Shown piece by piece: positions 1-9,570 of a DNA stretch of 64,000 bases. Position 1 is the first letter of the stretch, and each line of letters opens with the position of its first letter. The DNA is taken from assembly GCF_002115805.1 (NCBI RefSeq), contig NZ_JFKC01000001.1:186001-250000 (forward strand), written 5' to 3'. The position numbers and the translations under genes are program-made. Source of the DNA: Marivita geojedonensis (GTDB lineage Bacteria; Pseudomonadota; Alphaproteobacteria; Rhodobacterales; Rhodobacteraceae). The notes beneath the pieces were generated by a model. That model saw nothing but the letters and a program-made list of their open reading frames with translations. It ran no database searches and was not told where the DNA came from.

Positions 1-24
1 CAGGTCCTCGATGGGTGTGCTGTG

Positions 25-53
25 TTGACGCTATACATTTGACCGACAATGAT
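25..53 (+). promoter_or_regulatory. candidate sigma-70 promoter for the RNA helicase
   Basis: TTGACG (25-30) and AATGAT (48-53) are separated by 17 bases and lie 57 bases before the helicase GTG. The -35 is one base off consensus; the -10 matches four of six. No experimental start is known, so this is a sequence match only. Confidence 0.35.
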
Positions 54-109
54 CTAGACGCGCGCTTTGGCCCGCTGTTGGGCCGACCTTATGGAAAAAG
101 ACGACGCTC

Positions 110-2269
110 GTGAAAAAAGCCCTGCAAGACGCCCTTGATGCCCGTGGATACGACACGCTGACCCCGGTTCAGGAGGCGGTTCTAAACCCCGGTTACGTCG
201 GTGCCGACCTTCTGGTCTCGGCCCAGACAGGATCGGGCAAGACATTGGGCTTCGGCCTCGCCATTGCGCCGACGATCCTTGACGACGAGGTGTTCGACGC
301 CGCCGGCGCGCCGCTGGCGCTGGTGATTGCGCCGACGCGCGAACTGGCGATGCAGGTGAAGCGCGAACTCGCGTGGCTCTATGCACAGGCCGGTGTCGTC
401 ATGGCCTCGACCGTGGGTGGCATGGACATGCGCGACGAACGCCGCGCGCTGGAGCGCGGCGCGCATATCGTCGTGGCCACGCCGGGCCGTCTGCGCGACC
501 ACATCATGCGCGGCTCCATCGACCTGTCGCAGTGCCGCGCCGTGGTGCTGGACGAAGCCGACGAGATGCTCGACCTCGGGTTCCGCGAAGACCTCGAGTT
601 CATCCTGGGCGAGTCGCCGGAAGACCGTCAGACACTGATGTTCTCGGCCACCGTTCCGCCGCAGATCGCCAAGCTTGCGCAAAGCTACCAGCGTGATGCG
701 ATCCGCGTGGTCACGAAATCCGAAACCAGCCAGCACGCCGACATCGCCTATCGCGCGATGATGGTGAACGAACGCGACACCGACAACGCGGTGATCAACA
801 CGCTGCGCTATTACGAGGCCCCCAACGCCATCGTCTTTGCCAACACCCGCGCGATGGTAAACCGCCTGACCACCCGCCTGTCGAACCGCGGCTTCCAGGT
901 GGTTGCGCTGTCGGGTGAACTGACCCAGACCGAACGCACACACGCGCTGCAGGCGATGCGCGACGGGCGTGCGCAGGTCTGCGTGGCGACCGACGTGGCG
1001 GCACGTGGCATCGACCTGCCGAACCTCGATCTGGTAGTCCATGCCGAATTGCCGTCGAACCACGAAACCCTGCTGCACCGCTCCGGCCGGACGGGACGCG
1101 CCGGGCGCAAGGGTGTGTCTGCCCTGATCGTGACCCCGAAGGTGCGCAAGAAGGCAGAGCGCATTCTGGGTATGGCCAAGCTGAAATCGGAATGGGGCTC
1201 TGCGCCCTCTGCCGACGAAGTGTTGGCGCGCGACGAAGACCGCATGTTCGCCGATCCCGCATGGGACACGCCGGTGGCGGAATCCGAGGAAGCGGTCGTG
1301 TCGCGCCTTGTCGCCGAAAAGACACCCGAGCAGATCGCGGCGGCCTACCTGCGCATGTTCCGCGAACAGCATACGGCGCCCGAGGACCTGTCCGATCCGA
1401 ACGAAAAGCGCGCCCCGCGCGAAGAGTTCGGCCCGAGCGTTTGGTTCTCGGTGTCCGGCGGCCGCGCGGCCGAGGCCGAACCGCGGCGCATCCTGCCGAT
1501 GATCTGCGGCGCAGGGGATCTGAGCAAGGACGATGTCGGCGCGATTCGCATCCAGCAGGATCATTCGCTGGTGCAGATCAAGGAAGCCTCGGTGGCCCGG
1601 TTCCTCAATGCCATTGGCCCGTCGATGGAGCTGGAAAAGGGTGTGACCCTGACCCGTCTGGATCACGCACCCAGCTTCGAGCGCGGCGCCCGTCCAACGG
1701 GCCCACGCGGGCCGAAGCCAGAGCGAAAACCCCGTGATGACGCGCCGAGACCCGAGCGCAAGCCGTACCGCGAGGCCAAGCAGCATGACGCGGGCACGGC
1801 CGAGCCGAAGGCCGAAGCCGTGGCTCCTGCGAAACCGTCCTCCGCTCCGATTGACTGGAACGATGAGCCGACGCCTCGTGTGCGCAAGCCGAAGCCGGCT
1901 GACCGCAAAGGTGGCAAATCGGTCGGCAAAGCGTCTCAGGACCGTAAACCCTACAAGGGCAAATCTGACAAACCGTCCAAAGACCGCAAGCCTTATGGCG
2001 ACAAGTCCGGCGGCGACCGACCGCCGCGTCGGTCTGAAAGTGGGTTCGAAGCGAAACCCTATAAACCCAAAGGCCCACCTCCGCCCGAAGGCAAACCCAA
2101 CAGCAAGAAGAACAAGGCCCGTGCGGCTGCACGCGCAGGGGCAAGTGACCCGTCACATAGCATGCGGAAACCACGCTCAGGCGCTGGGAAGCCGGGTGGC
2201 AAGTTCGGTGGGAAACCGGGCGGCAAGCCAACTGGCAAGAATGGCGGCAAACCCGGTCGCAAAAAATAG
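110..2269 (+). CDS. DEAD-box ATP-dependent RNA helicase (DeaD/CsdA type)
   Basis: Cytoplasmic RNA helicase of 719 aa that should unwind structured RNA during ribosome assembly or RNA decay. The conserved motifs appear in order: a Q motif around 17-25, Walker A AQTGSGKT (38-45), PTRELA (75-80), DEAD (148-151), SAT (179-181) and HRSGRTGRAGR (323-333). Residues about 443-505 resemble the DbpA/CsdA RNA-binding domain. From about 520 to the end there is a very basic Lys/Pro/Gly-rich tail with repeated RKPY and GGKPGGK units, typical of an unstructured RNA-binding extension. The start is GTG; no ATG lies upstream in frame and the ribosome site is weak. Class certain, physiological RNA target unknown. 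Confidence 0.95.
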   Translation: MKKALQDALDARGYDTLTPVQEAVLNPGYVGADLLVSAQTGSGKTLGFGLAIAPTILDDEVFDAAGAPLALVIAPTRELAMQVKRELAWLYAQAGVVMASTVGGMDMRDERRALERGAHIVVATPGRLRDHIMRGSIDLSQCRAVVLDEADEMLDLGFREDLEFILGESPEDRQTLMFSATVPPQIAKLAQSYQRDAIRVVTKSETSQHADIAYRAMMVNERDTDNAVINTLRYYEAPNAIVFANTRAMVNRLTTRLSNRGFQVVALSGELTQTERTHALQAMRDGRAQVCVATDVAARGIDLPNLDLVVHAELPSNHETLLHRSGRTGRAGRKGVSALIVTPKVRKKAERILGMAKLKSEWGSAPSADEVLARDEDRMFADPAWDTPVAESEEAVVSRLVAEKTPEQIAAAYLRMFREQHTAPEDLSDPNEKRAPREEFGPSVWFSVSGGRAAEAEPRRILPMICGAGDLSKDDVGAIRIQQDHSLVQIKEASVARFLNAIGPSMELEKGVTLTRLDHAPSFERGARPTGPRGPKPERKPRDDAPRPERKPYREAKQHDAGTAEPKAEAVAPAKPSSAPIDWNDEPTPRVRKPKPADRKGGKSVGKASQDRKPYKGKSDKPSKDRKPYGDKSGGDRPPRRSESGFEAKPYKPKGPPPPEGKPNSKKNKARAAARAGASDPSHSMRKPRSGAGKPGGKFGGKPGGKPTGKNGGKPGRKK

Positions 2270-2310
2270 GTGGCGTGTAAAAACACCCTACCTCACCCCA
2301 CACCCCGCAG

Positions 2311-2333
2311 GGTGCGTGCTCGCACGCACCTTT
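2311..2333 (+). terminator. hairpin between the convergent helicase and ispH genes
   Basis: GGTGCGTG, loop CTCG, CACGCACC, then TTT. An 8-bp perfect stem lies between two convergent genes and reaches the ispH stop codon, so it could serve both. The T tract is short. Confidence 0.55.
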
Positions 2334-3282
2334 ATGCGGGCACCCGCAGCACTCGGGGCACTTTGAACTCCACGTTCTCGACAGCGGTTTCGACCATTTC
2401 CACGGTCACCTCGTAGCGATCCCGGAACGCGTCGATCACCTCGGTGATCAACTCTTCCGGCGCGCTCGCGCCAGCGGTGATTCCGACGCTGGCAATGCCT
2501 TCAAGGGACCGCCAGTCAATGTCCGGCGCGCGTTGGACAAGCTGGGAATACGCGCAGCCCGCCTTGCTGCCCACCTCCACCAATCGCTTGGAATTGGACG
2601 AATTCGGTGCGCCGACCACCAGCATGGCGTCGCATTTCGGGGCCATCGCCTTGACCGCTTCCTGCCGGTTGGTCGTGGCATAGCAGATGTCTTCCTTGTG
2701 CGGGCCGACGATCTTGGGGAACCGCACCTTGAGCGCTTCAACGATGTCGATGGTGTCATCCACGCTCAGTGTTGTCTGGGTGACAAAGGCCAACCGTTCC
2801 GGGTCGCGCACCTGGACGGCTGCCACATCCTCGACCGTTTCCACCAACAGCACTTCGCCGTCGGGCAGTTGGCCCATCGTGCCGATGGTTTCCGGGTGGC
2901 CCTCGTGGCCGATCATGATCATCTGGAGACCGTTCTCGTGATGGCGCGCGGCCTCGATATGCACCTTGCTGACCAGCGGGCAGGTCGCGTCGACATAGAT
3001 CATCTCGCGTTTGGCGGCCGCGGCGGGCACCGCCTTGGGGACACCATGCGCCGAAAAGATCACCGGGCGGTCGTCGGGGCACTCGTCCAGTTCCTCCACG
3101 AACACCGCGCCCTTGTCGCGCAGACCGTCCACAACGTATTTGTTGTGAACGATCTCGTGCCGCACATAGACCGGCGCGCCCCATTTCTCGAGAGCCATCT
3201 CGACGATCTTGATCGCGCGGTCGACACCGGCGCAGAACCCGCGCGGCGCGGCCAGGTAGAGAGTCAGGGGCGGTTTGGTCAT
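2332..3282 (-). CDS. ispH: 4-hydroxy-3-methylbut-2-enyl diphosphate reductase (IspH/LytB)
   Basis: Last step of the non-mevalonate isoprenoid pathway: reduces HMBPP to IPP and DMAPP in the cytoplasm with a 4Fe-4S cluster. The protein is 316 aa, normal for the family. The three cluster cysteines sit in GFCAG (near residue 16), ATCPLVSK and [10 protein letters not shown], and the NSSNS substrate-binding stretch is present. I chose ATG at 3282 because GGAG lies six bases upstream; a GTG at 3294 is in frame but has no better ribosome site. It stands alone, convergent with the helicase and divergent from the cytochrome gene. Confidence 0.96.
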   Translation of the reverse strand: MTKPPLTLYLAAPRGFCAGVDRAIKIVEMALEKWGAPVYVRHEIVHNKYVVDGLRDKGAVFVEELDECPDDRPVIFSAHGVPKAVPAAAAKREMIYVDATCPLVSKVHIEAARHHENGLQMIMIGHEGHPETIGTMGQLPDGEVLLVETVEDVAAVQVRDPERLAFVTQTTLSVDDTIDIVEALKVRFPKIVGPHKEDICYATTNRQEAVKAMAPKCDAMLVVGAPNSSNSKRLVEVGSKAGCAYSQLVQRAPDIDWRSLEGIASVGITAGASAPEELITEVIDAFRDRYEVTVEMVETAVENVEFKVPRVLRVPA

Positions 3283-3420
3283 GTCAGTCTCCACATCCTT
3301 GCACCAGACCTAAAGCGTGATGGTCTCTGGTTCCAGTGGAATGCGGCTTTCACTTAGCCGTGATTTGACCTTCCTGCGCAGGAAGGCCGCGATTAGCCTG
3401 TAACAGACGGAGGTACGGTG

Positions 3421-3888
3421 ATGAAAAGAACTGCGCTCGCAAGCCTGACCGGAGCTGCCCTGCTCGCGGCTGGCGTGGCCGTGCTTCCGGGGTGGACCGA
3501 AGATAAGACACGCCCGAGCCTGCCCTATACCGATACCACCCGCATTGCCGAGGGTGCGGTTGTCTATGAAACCTACTGCGCAAGCTGTCATGGCATAAAT
3601 CTTGAGGGCGAACCGAATTGGATGGATCGCAAAGACGACGGCTACCTGCCAGCGCCGCCCCATGACGAAACCGGCCACACCTGGCACCACGACAATGAAC
3701 TGCTGATGCGAATCGTTCGGGACGGCACGGAAGCGATTGTCGGAGGCACCTATAAATCGAACATGATCGGGTTTGGGGATGTCCTGACGGACGAACAGAT
3801 CGCAAGCGTTCTGGGCTACATCAAGAGCACCTGGCCCACCGAAATTCAGGAAATCCACAACGAGATCAACTCACGCACCCTGCCGTGA
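3421..3888 (+). CDS. small c-type cytochrome, periplasmic
   Basis: A 155-aa electron carrier with an N-terminal signal sequence or anchor (hydrophobic residues about 5-23) and one haem-binding site CASCH (Cys53, Cys56, His57). Met115, in a SNMIGFGD context, is the likely sixth ligand. The domain matches monohaem class I cytochromes, ending in a helix with LGYIKSTWP. ATG at 3421 has GGAGG seven bases upstream; a GTG immediately before it is less likely. Its redox partner cannot be told from the neighbours, ispH and an MFS transporter. The segment before the haem, with GAVVYETYC, is typical of SoxX or cytochrome c552-like proteins. Confidence 0.85.
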   Translation: MKRTALASLTGAALLAAGVAVLPGWTEDKTRPSLPYTDTTRIAEGAVVYETYCASCHGINLEGEPNWMDRKDDGYLPAPPHDETGHTWHHDNELLMRIVRDGTEAIVGGTYKSNMIGFGDVLTDEQIASVLGYIKSTWPTEIQEIHNEINSRTLP

Positions 3889-3958
3889 CCCGAACGCCGC
3901 GCAGGGTCGATCTCTTTTGACGCTTGCAACACCCTGAACTTGGGCGCATTGCGGTCCC

Positions 3959-5212
3959 ATGCGGCTGCTCCCTTACCTTCGTGCGAATGCCTCGTTTCTG
4001 ACAGCCGGTGCGATGCTTACCTTTCTGTCCTCTTTCGGACAGACCTATTTCATTTCGCTGTTTGCCGGAGAGGTTCGCACTTCTTTTGAACTAAGCCACG
4101 GCGCTTGGGGTGGCATCTACATGGTGGGGACCATGGCCTCTGCTGCGTTGATGATCTGGGCCGGTGGGTTGACCGACCTCTTCAGAGTACGCGTGCTGGC
4201 GCCGATTGTGCTCGGCGGGCTGGCTGCTGCCTGTCTGGCGATGGCGTTCAATCCATGGGTGTGGGCACTGCCGTTCATCGTCTTTGCACTGAGGTTCTTT
4301 GGCCAGGGTATGTGTTCGCATATTGCGGTCATTGCGATGGCACGGTGGTTTGTCGCAACGCGGGGTCGGGCACTGTCGATTGCGTCGCTTGGTTTTGCAA
4401 TGGGAGAAGCGCTTGTCCCGATGGCGGTCGTTGCCGCCATGTCGATGATGGCGTGGCAAAACCTTTGGGTTATGGGCGCGATAGTCTGCATCGCCGCCAT
4501 CCCGATCCTGTCACGTCTGCTGGCACAGGAACGCACACCCGCCTCGCACGCCGACTCTGATATTTCGGTGGGTATGTCCGGTCGACACTGGAGGCGGATG
4601 GAGGCGCTGCGGCATCCACTCTTCTGGTGCATGGTCCCTGCCGTTCTCGGACCTGCCGCTTTCAACACGGCATTCTTTTTCCACCAGGTGCATGTGTCCG
4701 AAATCAAGGGATTGGAACATCTGGTCTTCGTCAGCTTTTTTCCGCTTTACACGGCTGTCGGGATCACCTCGATGGTATTGTCAGGATGGGCATTGGACCG
4801 GCTTGGCACTGCGCGGCTGACACCGTTCTACCAATTGCCAATGGTCGCCGCGTTTCTGACTTTTGCGTTTACGCAAAGCGCAGGCGGGCTTGCTCTCGGC
4901 TTTGTCTTTCTCGGGATGACATCGGGCGCGAATTCGACCTTACCGAATGCGTTCTGGGCGGAATTCTACGGCACGGCACATATCGGATCGATCAAGTCCA
5001 TGGCCACGGCGGTGATGGTCCTCGGGTCAGCCATCGGGCCCGGTCTGACCGGATTGCTGATCGACCTCGGAGTTGGGATTGAAACACAGTTCATCGGGGT
5101 TGCCATGTTCTTTGTCGCAACAACTCTTCTCATGGCTTTTGGAATCACCCGCGCCGCACGTGACATCCCCTCGGCGGTTACCGCTTCAGACCTCAGAACG
5201 CGGCAGCCGTGA
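3959..5212 (+). CDS. major facilitator superfamily transporter
   Basis: A 417-aa polytopic inner-membrane protein with about twelve hydrophobic segments in two halves, joined by a polar loop around residues 185-215 (QERTPASHADSD region). This is the layout of a single-chain MFS secondary transporter. There is no informative neighbour: it follows a cytochrome c gene by 70 bases, and its 3' end overlaps the convergent YqaA-like gene by 20 bases. The substrate cannot be predicted. The opening MRLLPYLRANASFL and overall pattern resemble the monocarboxylate/oxalate-type MFS proteins of Roseobacters, but this is only an impression. Confidence 0.85.
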   Translation: MRLLPYLRANASFLTAGAMLTFLSSFGQTYFISLFAGEVRTSFELSHGAWGGIYMVGTMASAALMIWAGGLTDLFRVRVLAPIVLGGLAAACLAMAFNPWVWALPFIVFALRFFGQGMCSHIAVIAMARWFVATRGRALSIASLGFAMGEALVPMAVVAAMSMMAWQNLWVMGAIVCIAAIPILSRLLAQERTPASHADSDISVGMSGRHWRRMEALRHPLFWCMVPAVLGPAAFNTAFFFHQVHVSEIKGLEHLVFVSFFPLYTAVGITSMVLSGWALDRLGTARLTPFYQLPMVAAFLTFAFTQSAGGLALGFVFLGMTSGANSTLPNAFWAEFYGTAHIGSIKSMATAVMVLGSAIGPGLTGLLIDLGVGIETQFIGVAMFFVATTLLMAFGITRAARDIPSAVTASDLRTRQP

Positions 5213-5630
5213 TCATTGCGACAACGATGTAGCGAATAGTCTTTGCGATACTGACCAGCAGGAAGAACAGCCAGACATTCGTTCGCATCACCCCGGCGAC
5301 GATCGTCAGCGCATCACCAAGTGGTGCCCAGCTGAAAAGTAGGCTCCAAACGCCCCATTTCAGATACCAGGCCCGTGCCCGATCAAGTTGAGCTTCCGTC
5401 ACAGGAAACCAGCGCCGCCCCCGGAATCGTTCGATCAAGCGCCCCAACAGGTAATTCAGGCCCGATCCGAGAATATTGCCGACACTGGCAAAAAGAACGA
5501 TCCATTCAATCGCGATATCGCCGCGCAATTGCAGCGCGACGAACACGATTTCTGATTGGAATGGCAGGATCGTCGCCGCACCGAAGGCCACGAGAAACAA
5601 TCCGCTCAGAGCGAGAAAGTCACTCCACAT
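5193..5630 (-). CDS. YqaA/DedA-like (VTT domain) small membrane protein
   Basis: A 145-aa inner-membrane protein with four or five hydrophobic segments. The N-terminal half, with PFQSEIVFVAL and a GNILGSGLNYLLGR loop, and the later WAPLGDALTIVAGVMR segment fit the SNARE-associated/VTT (DedA superfamily) fold of the YqaA group. DedA-family proteins have been linked to lipid-carrier or phospholipid flipping and membrane homeostasis; whether this small member does so is unknown. It overlaps the MFS gene tail to tail by 20 bases and lies 24 bases downstream of the NYN-domain gene on the same strand, so the two may share a transcript. Confidence 0.8.
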   Translation of the reverse strand: MWSDFLALSGLFLVAFGAATILPFQSEIVFVALQLRGDIAIEWIVLFASVGNILGSGLNYLLGRLIERFRGRRWFPVTEAQLDRARAWYLKWGVWSLLFSWAPLGDALTIVAGVMRTNVWLFFLLVSIAKTIRYIVVAMITAAAF

Positions 5631-5654
5631 AGGCCATCGGATGCGGGATCAAGC

Positions 5655-6227
5655 TCAGTCCTGTTCAGCCGCAATCGGCTGACGGTCCGGCATCGGGTCG
5701 CGCGGCGGACGCCCGATCACGTCGCGCAGTTCATCGAGTTCGATGAAGTTGTCCGCCTGACGGCGAAGTTCATCTGCGATCATCGGCGGCTGGCTGCGAA
5801 TGGTCGATACAACCGACACCCGGACGCCCTTGCGCTGAAGGCTTTCCACGAGCGGACGGAAATCGCCATCGCCCGAAAACAGAACGATGTGGTCGACATG
5901 ATCGGCCAGTTCCATGGCATCGACTGTCAGTTCGATGTCCATGTTGCCCTTGACCTTACGACGGCCCTGGCTGTCGGTATATTCTTTCGCCGGTTTCGTC
6001 CTCATGTTGAAACCGTTGTAGTGCAGCCAATCGACCAGAGGCCGGATCGGCGAGTATTCGTCGTTTTCCAGAAGCGCAGTGTAGTAGAAGGCACGCAGAA
6101 GCTTGCCCCGGCGTACAAATTCCTGACGCAGCAGTTTGTAGTCGATATCAAAGCCAAGGGACTTTGCTGCCGCGTAAAGATTTGAGCCGTCAATGAACAG
6201 CGCTAAACGCTCGTCTTTGTAGAACAT
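5655..6227 (-). CDS. NYN-domain protein (LabA/DUF88 family), putative ribonuclease
   Basis: A 190-aa cytoplasmic protein made almost entirely of a NYN domain, a PIN-like nuclease fold. Acidic residues expected at the metal site are present: Asp13 in FIDGSN, Asp97 in GNMDIEL, and Asp120 and Asp122 in FSGDGDF. This predicts metal-dependent RNA cleavage. The C-terminal tail (about 165-190) is polar. The gene is divergent from folK across about 150 bases of relatively AT-rich sequence, so it probably has its own promoter. A second, different NYN protein is found at 43018-43728. No target RNA is known. Confidence 0.88.
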   Translation of the reverse strand: MFYKDERLALFIDGSNLYAAAKSLGFDIDYKLLRQEFVRRGKLLRAFYYTALLENDEYSPIRPLVDWLHYNGFNMRTKPAKEYTDSQGRRKVKGNMDIELTVDAMELADHVDHIVLFSGDGDFRPLVESLQRKGVRVSVVSTIRSQPPMIADELRRQADNFIELDELRDVIGRPPRDPMPDRQPIAAEQD

Positions 6228-6381
6228 GAATTGAGCCTCTCAAAAATAATATGACAGCCTGTCCGACTTTCGGGAGTGGTTGGTCCGAAGCCACATGGCC
6301 AAGCCGCGACGCGTGATTTAATGATTCGACCGTGCATCGCAAGGTACGATTTCCGGTCAGGACCTCAAATATGACAACTTT

Positions 6382-6945
6382 ATGAATGATTTTTATATCG
6401 CGTTGGGCGCAAATTTACCATCAGGCGAGCGTTCGCCAACAGATACACTACTGGCGGCACTGGATGAACTGGGGCGCACAGGTGTCGTGGACCTTATCGT
6501 CAGCCCTTTTTACAGTACCCCCTGTTTTCCACCGGGCGCAGGACCGGACTACGTGAACGCGGCGGCCCGGTTCAAATCCCGACTGACACCCGATGCCATG
6601 CTTGCCCGTCTGCACGAGATTGAGGCGCAGTTCGGACGAGAACGTCACGTACGTTGGGGGATGCGCACGCTGGATCTTGATTTGATCGCCTGTGACGGGA
6701 TGGTCTTGCCGAACCTGGAAACCTACGCCAGATGGCGGGATTTGCCGCAGAAAACGCAAAAATCCCAAGCCCCGGAGACGCTCATCCTGCCGCATCCGCG
6801 CATGCAGGACCGCGCATTTGTGCTTGTGCCTATGCGGGACATTGCGCCAGACTGGCGTCACCCGGTCCTTGATCTGACCGTGGACGAGATGTGCAACAGG
6901 CTCTCGCCAGAAGCTCTGGCGGAGATAGTTGTGCTTGAGATCTGA
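6382..6945 (+). CDS. folK: 2-amino-4-hydroxy-6-hydroxymethyldihydropteridine diphosphokinase (FolK)
   Basis: Transfers pyrophosphate from ATP to 6-hydroxymethyl-dihydropterin, the step before dihydropteroate synthase in folate biosynthesis. At 187 aa it is slightly longer than Escherichia coli HPPK. It carries YIALGANL at the N-terminus, the family signature RWGMRTLDLDLIACDG (central) and PHPRMQDRAFVLVPM. A short insertion between the two signatures (about residues 112-130, RWRDLPQKTQKS) sits where the family often varies. It stands upstream of rpoZ by 74 bases, apart from other folate genes; folC is at 35 kb. Confidence 0.95.
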   Translation: MNDFYIALGANLPSGERSPTDTLLAALDELGRTGVVDLIVSPFYSTPCFPPGAGPDYVNAAARFKSRLTPDAMLARLHEIEAQFGRERHVRWGMRTLDLDLIACDGMVLPNLETYARWRDLPQKTQKSQAPETLILPHPRMQDRAFVLVPMRDIAPDWRHPVLDLTVDEMCNRLSPEALAEIVVLEI

Positions 6946-7019
6946 TATCGACTTGTATTCACGCTGTCAGAGCGATATCTAACAGGTTCTCGAAGCCTGC
7001 CCGATGAATTGGAGTTCCC

Positions 7020-7373
7020 ATGGCCCGCGTAACGGTTGAAGATTGCGTTGACAAAGTCCCAAATCGGTTTGAGCTGGTGATGCTTGCTGCGCACCGTGCC
7101 CGCGAAGTCTCTGCCGGCGCTGCGATCACCGTCGATCGCGACAATGACAAAAACCCGGTTGTTGCGCTGCGCGAAATTGCAGAGGAAACTCAGTCGGCAG
7201 ACGAACTTCGTGAGCGTCTGATCGAATCGAACCAGACCCAGATCGAGGTCGATGAGCCGGAAGAAGACGCCATGGCGCTGCTCATGGGTGCAGAACCCGA
7301 CAAGCCCGCCGAAGACGATCTGTCCGAGGAAAAACTGCTCCGCGCACTGATGGAGGCGCAGGGTCAGGGCTAA
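7020..7373 (+). CDS. rpoZ: DNA-directed RNA polymerase omega subunit
   Basis: The omega subunit, 117 aa, helps assemble RNA polymerase by binding beta-prime and forms part of a ppGpp site in proteobacteria. The start MARVTVEDC and the following segment [14 protein letters not shown] are diagnostic, as is [12 protein letters not shown]. The C-terminal half is acidic, as usual in alphaproteobacteria. It lies 39 bases before the ppGpp synthetase/hydrolase gene, a conserved rpoZ-rsh pairing that makes functional sense. Confidence 0.97.
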   Translation: MARVTVEDCVDKVPNRFELVMLAAHRAREVSAGAAITVDRDNDKNPVVALREIAEETQSADELRERLIESNQTQIEVDEPEEDAMALLMGAEPDKPAEDDLSEEKLLRALMEAQGQG

Positions 7374-7393
7374 GGCCCGCCGCGATGCGGGCC
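7374..7393 (+). other. hairpin in the rpoZ-rsh spacer
   Basis: GGCCCGC, loop CGCGAT, GCGGGCC: a perfect 7-bp stem starting directly after the rpoZ stop codon and ending 19 bases before the rsh ATG. There is no T tract, so it more likely modulates processing or read-through than acts as a full terminator. Confidence 0.4.
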
Positions 7394-7412
7394 GCATGAG
7401 AATGAGGCGCCG

Positions 7413-9551
7413 ATGATCGCGGCTGATGACCTTGTTGCGCTTGTTCGCAACTACAATCCGAAGACCAACGAAAAGTTGATCCGCGCGGCCTATGATTATG
7501 GCCGTGCGATGCATGAAGGGCAGTTCCGCCATTCCGGCGAACCCTATTTTTCGCATCCAGTGGCCGTCGCCGCCATTCTGACGGAACAGCAGCTTGATGA
7601 CGCGACCATCATCACCGCGCTGCTTCACGACACAATCGAAGACACCAAGTCGACCTATAGCGAGGTCGCCAAACGTTTTGGTAGCGAAGTGGCCATGCTG
7701 GTCGATGGCGTTACCAAGCTGACCAATCTTCAGCTATCGAGTTCCGAAACCAAGCAGGCCGAGAATTTCCGCAAACTGTTCATGGCGATGTCCAAGGACC
7801 TGCGCGTAATCCTCGTGAAACTCGCCGACCGACTGCACAACATGCGCACTATCAAGGCAATGAAGCCGGAAAAGCAGGTGCAGAAGGCTCGCGAGACCAT
7901 GGACATCTACGCGCCTCTGGCCGGGCGCATGGGTATGCAGTGGATGCGGGAAGAGCTTGAAGACCTCGCGTTCCGCGTCCTGAACCCGGAAGGTCGCGCA
8001 AGCATCATCCGGCGGTTCATTACGCTGCAAAAGGAAACGGGAGACGTGATCCACCGGATCACCGGCGACATGCGGCACGAGCTGGAAAAGGCCGGGATCG
8101 ACGCCGAGGTATTCGGACGCGCAAAGAAGCCGTACTCGATCTGGCGCAAGATGCAGGAGAAAGAGATCGGGTTTTCCCGTCTTTCCGACATCTACGGCTT
8201 CCGGATCATCACCCGCTCCAAGGCCGATTGCTATGCCACGCTGGGTGTGATCCATCAACGCTGGCGGGCCATTCCGGGCCGTTTCAAAGATTACATCAGC
8301 GAACCGAAATCGAACGGCTATCGGTCGATACACACCACGGTGTCCGGCCGTGATGGCAAACGTGTCGAGGTGCAGATTCGCACACGTCAGATGCACGATG
8401 TCGCCGAAACGGGCGTCGCGGCGCACTGGTCGTACCGGGATGGCGTACGCAGCGAAAATCCGTTTGCCGTGGACCCTGCGAAGTGGGTTGCCTCCCTGAC
8501 CGAGCAATTCGACGGCGAGGACGATCACGACGAATTCCTCGAAGCGGTCAAACTCGAGATGTACCCGGACAAGGTGTTCTGCTTCACGCCCAAGGGGGAC
8601 GTGGTCAAACTGCCACGCGGGGCCACACCGCTGGACTTCGCCTACGCGATCCATACCCGAATCGGATCGGGCTGTGTCGGAGCCAAGGTCGACGGAATCC
8701 GCGTTCCGCTGTGGACCCGTCTCAAGAACGGACAGTCGGTGGATATCGTGACCGCCGAAGGGCAGAGCCCGCAGGCAACGTGGCTGGATATCGCAACAAC
8801 GGGCAAGGCGAAGTCCGCCATCCGCCGCGCCCTTCGTGAGGCAGGGCGCGAGCGCTTTGCGCAGTTGGGACGGGAGCTGGCCCGCGCGGCCTTCGAGAAC
8901 GTGGGGAAGAAAGCCAGCGACAAAGTGCTTGAAATGGCCGCACGCAACCTGCGCATCCCGGACGCGCAGGAACTGCTTGCTCGACTTGGCAGCGCCGAGA
9001 TGTCTGCGCGCGAAGCAGTCGCCGCCGTCTATCCCGACCTTGCCCCGGAACCCACGGAATTTGTCGAAATCAAAAGCGCCGTCATAGGTCTTGAACATGG
9101 CCAGGCGTTTGACCGCGCCCCATGCTGCCAGCCGCTTCCGGGTGAGCGGATTGTCGGCATTGTTCAACGTGGCAAGGGCGTTGTTGTCCACAGTATCGAC
9201 TGTGGCGCACTGGAAGGGTTCGAAGATCAACCGACTCGCTGGCTCGATCTGCACTGGGCCGACGGGAACCACCCACCGGTCTATTCCGTTTCACTTGAAA
9301 TGACGATCGGCAACGACGCAGGCGTTCTGGGACGGATTTGCACATTGATCGGAGAACAGAAGGCCAATATCTCCGATCTGAATTTCGTGGATCGTAAGCC
9401 GGATTTTTACAAACTGCTCCTAGATATCGACCTGAGTGATGCCAATCATCTGCATGCCGTCATGTCAGCGTTGGAAGCGGAAAGTGATGTAGCGTCGGTC
9501 GTCCGAAGACGGGATCCCGCATTATCGATGCAAGCGGCTGCGGCCGAATAG
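7413..9551 (+). CDS. bifunctional (p)ppGpp synthetase/hydrolase (RelA/SpoT homologue)
   Basis: A 712-aa Rsh protein that makes and degrades (p)ppGpp in response to starvation. The N-terminal HD hydrolase domain is intact, with His48, HD at 72-73 and the following IEDT. The synthetase domain spans about 220-360, with SRLSDIYGFRII and SEPKSNGYRSIHT. A TGS domain follows (about 385-450, VFCFTPKGDVVKLPRGATP), and a C-terminal ACT domain lies at about 635-705. Both catalytic domains look functional, as expected for the single long Rsh of alphaproteobacteria. Encoded directly after rpoZ. Confidence 0.96.
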   Translation: MIAADDLVALVRNYNPKTNEKLIRAAYDYGRAMHEGQFRHSGEPYFSHPVAVAAILTEQQLDDATIITALLHDTIEDTKSTYSEVAKRFGSEVAMLVDGVTKLTNLQLSSSETKQAENFRKLFMAMSKDLRVILVKLADRLHNMRTIKAMKPEKQVQKARETMDIYAPLAGRMGMQWMREELEDLAFRVLNPEGRASIIRRFITLQKETGDVIHRITGDMRHELEKAGIDAEVFGRAKKPYSIWRKMQEKEIGFSRLSDIYGFRIITRSKADCYATLGVIHQRWRAIPGRFKDYISEPKSNGYRSIHTTVSGRDGKRVEVQIRTRQMHDVAETGVAAHWSYRDGVRSENPFAVDPAKWVASLTEQFDGEDDHDEFLEAVKLEMYPDKVFCFTPKGDVVKLPRGATPLDFAYAIHTRIGSGCVGAKVDGIRVPLWTRLKNGQSVDIVTAEGQSPQATWLDIATTGKAKSAIRRALREAGRERFAQLGRELARAAFENVGKKASDKVLEMAARNLRIPDAQELLARLGSAEMSAREAVAAVYPDLAPEPTEFVEIKSAVIGLEHGQAFDRAPCCQPLPGERIVGIVQRGKGVVVHSIDCGALEGFEDQPTRWLDLHWADGNHPPVYSVSLEMTIGNDAGVLGRICTLIGEQKANISDLNFVDRKPDFYKLLLDIDLSDANHLHAVMSALEAESDVASVVRRRDPALSMQAAAAE

Positions 9552-9570
9552 GAAGATCGAAGGGACGCAA

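Noticed and set aside
182-1786. 534-codon open frame antisense to the RNA helicase
   Set aside because: High GC third positions leave long antisense frames open; the translation has no domain and the plus-strand helicase is unmistakable.
7734-9272. 512-codon open frame antisense to the ppGpp synthetase/hydrolase
   Set aside because: Same codon-bias artefact; the plus-strand Rsh has all catalytic motifs.
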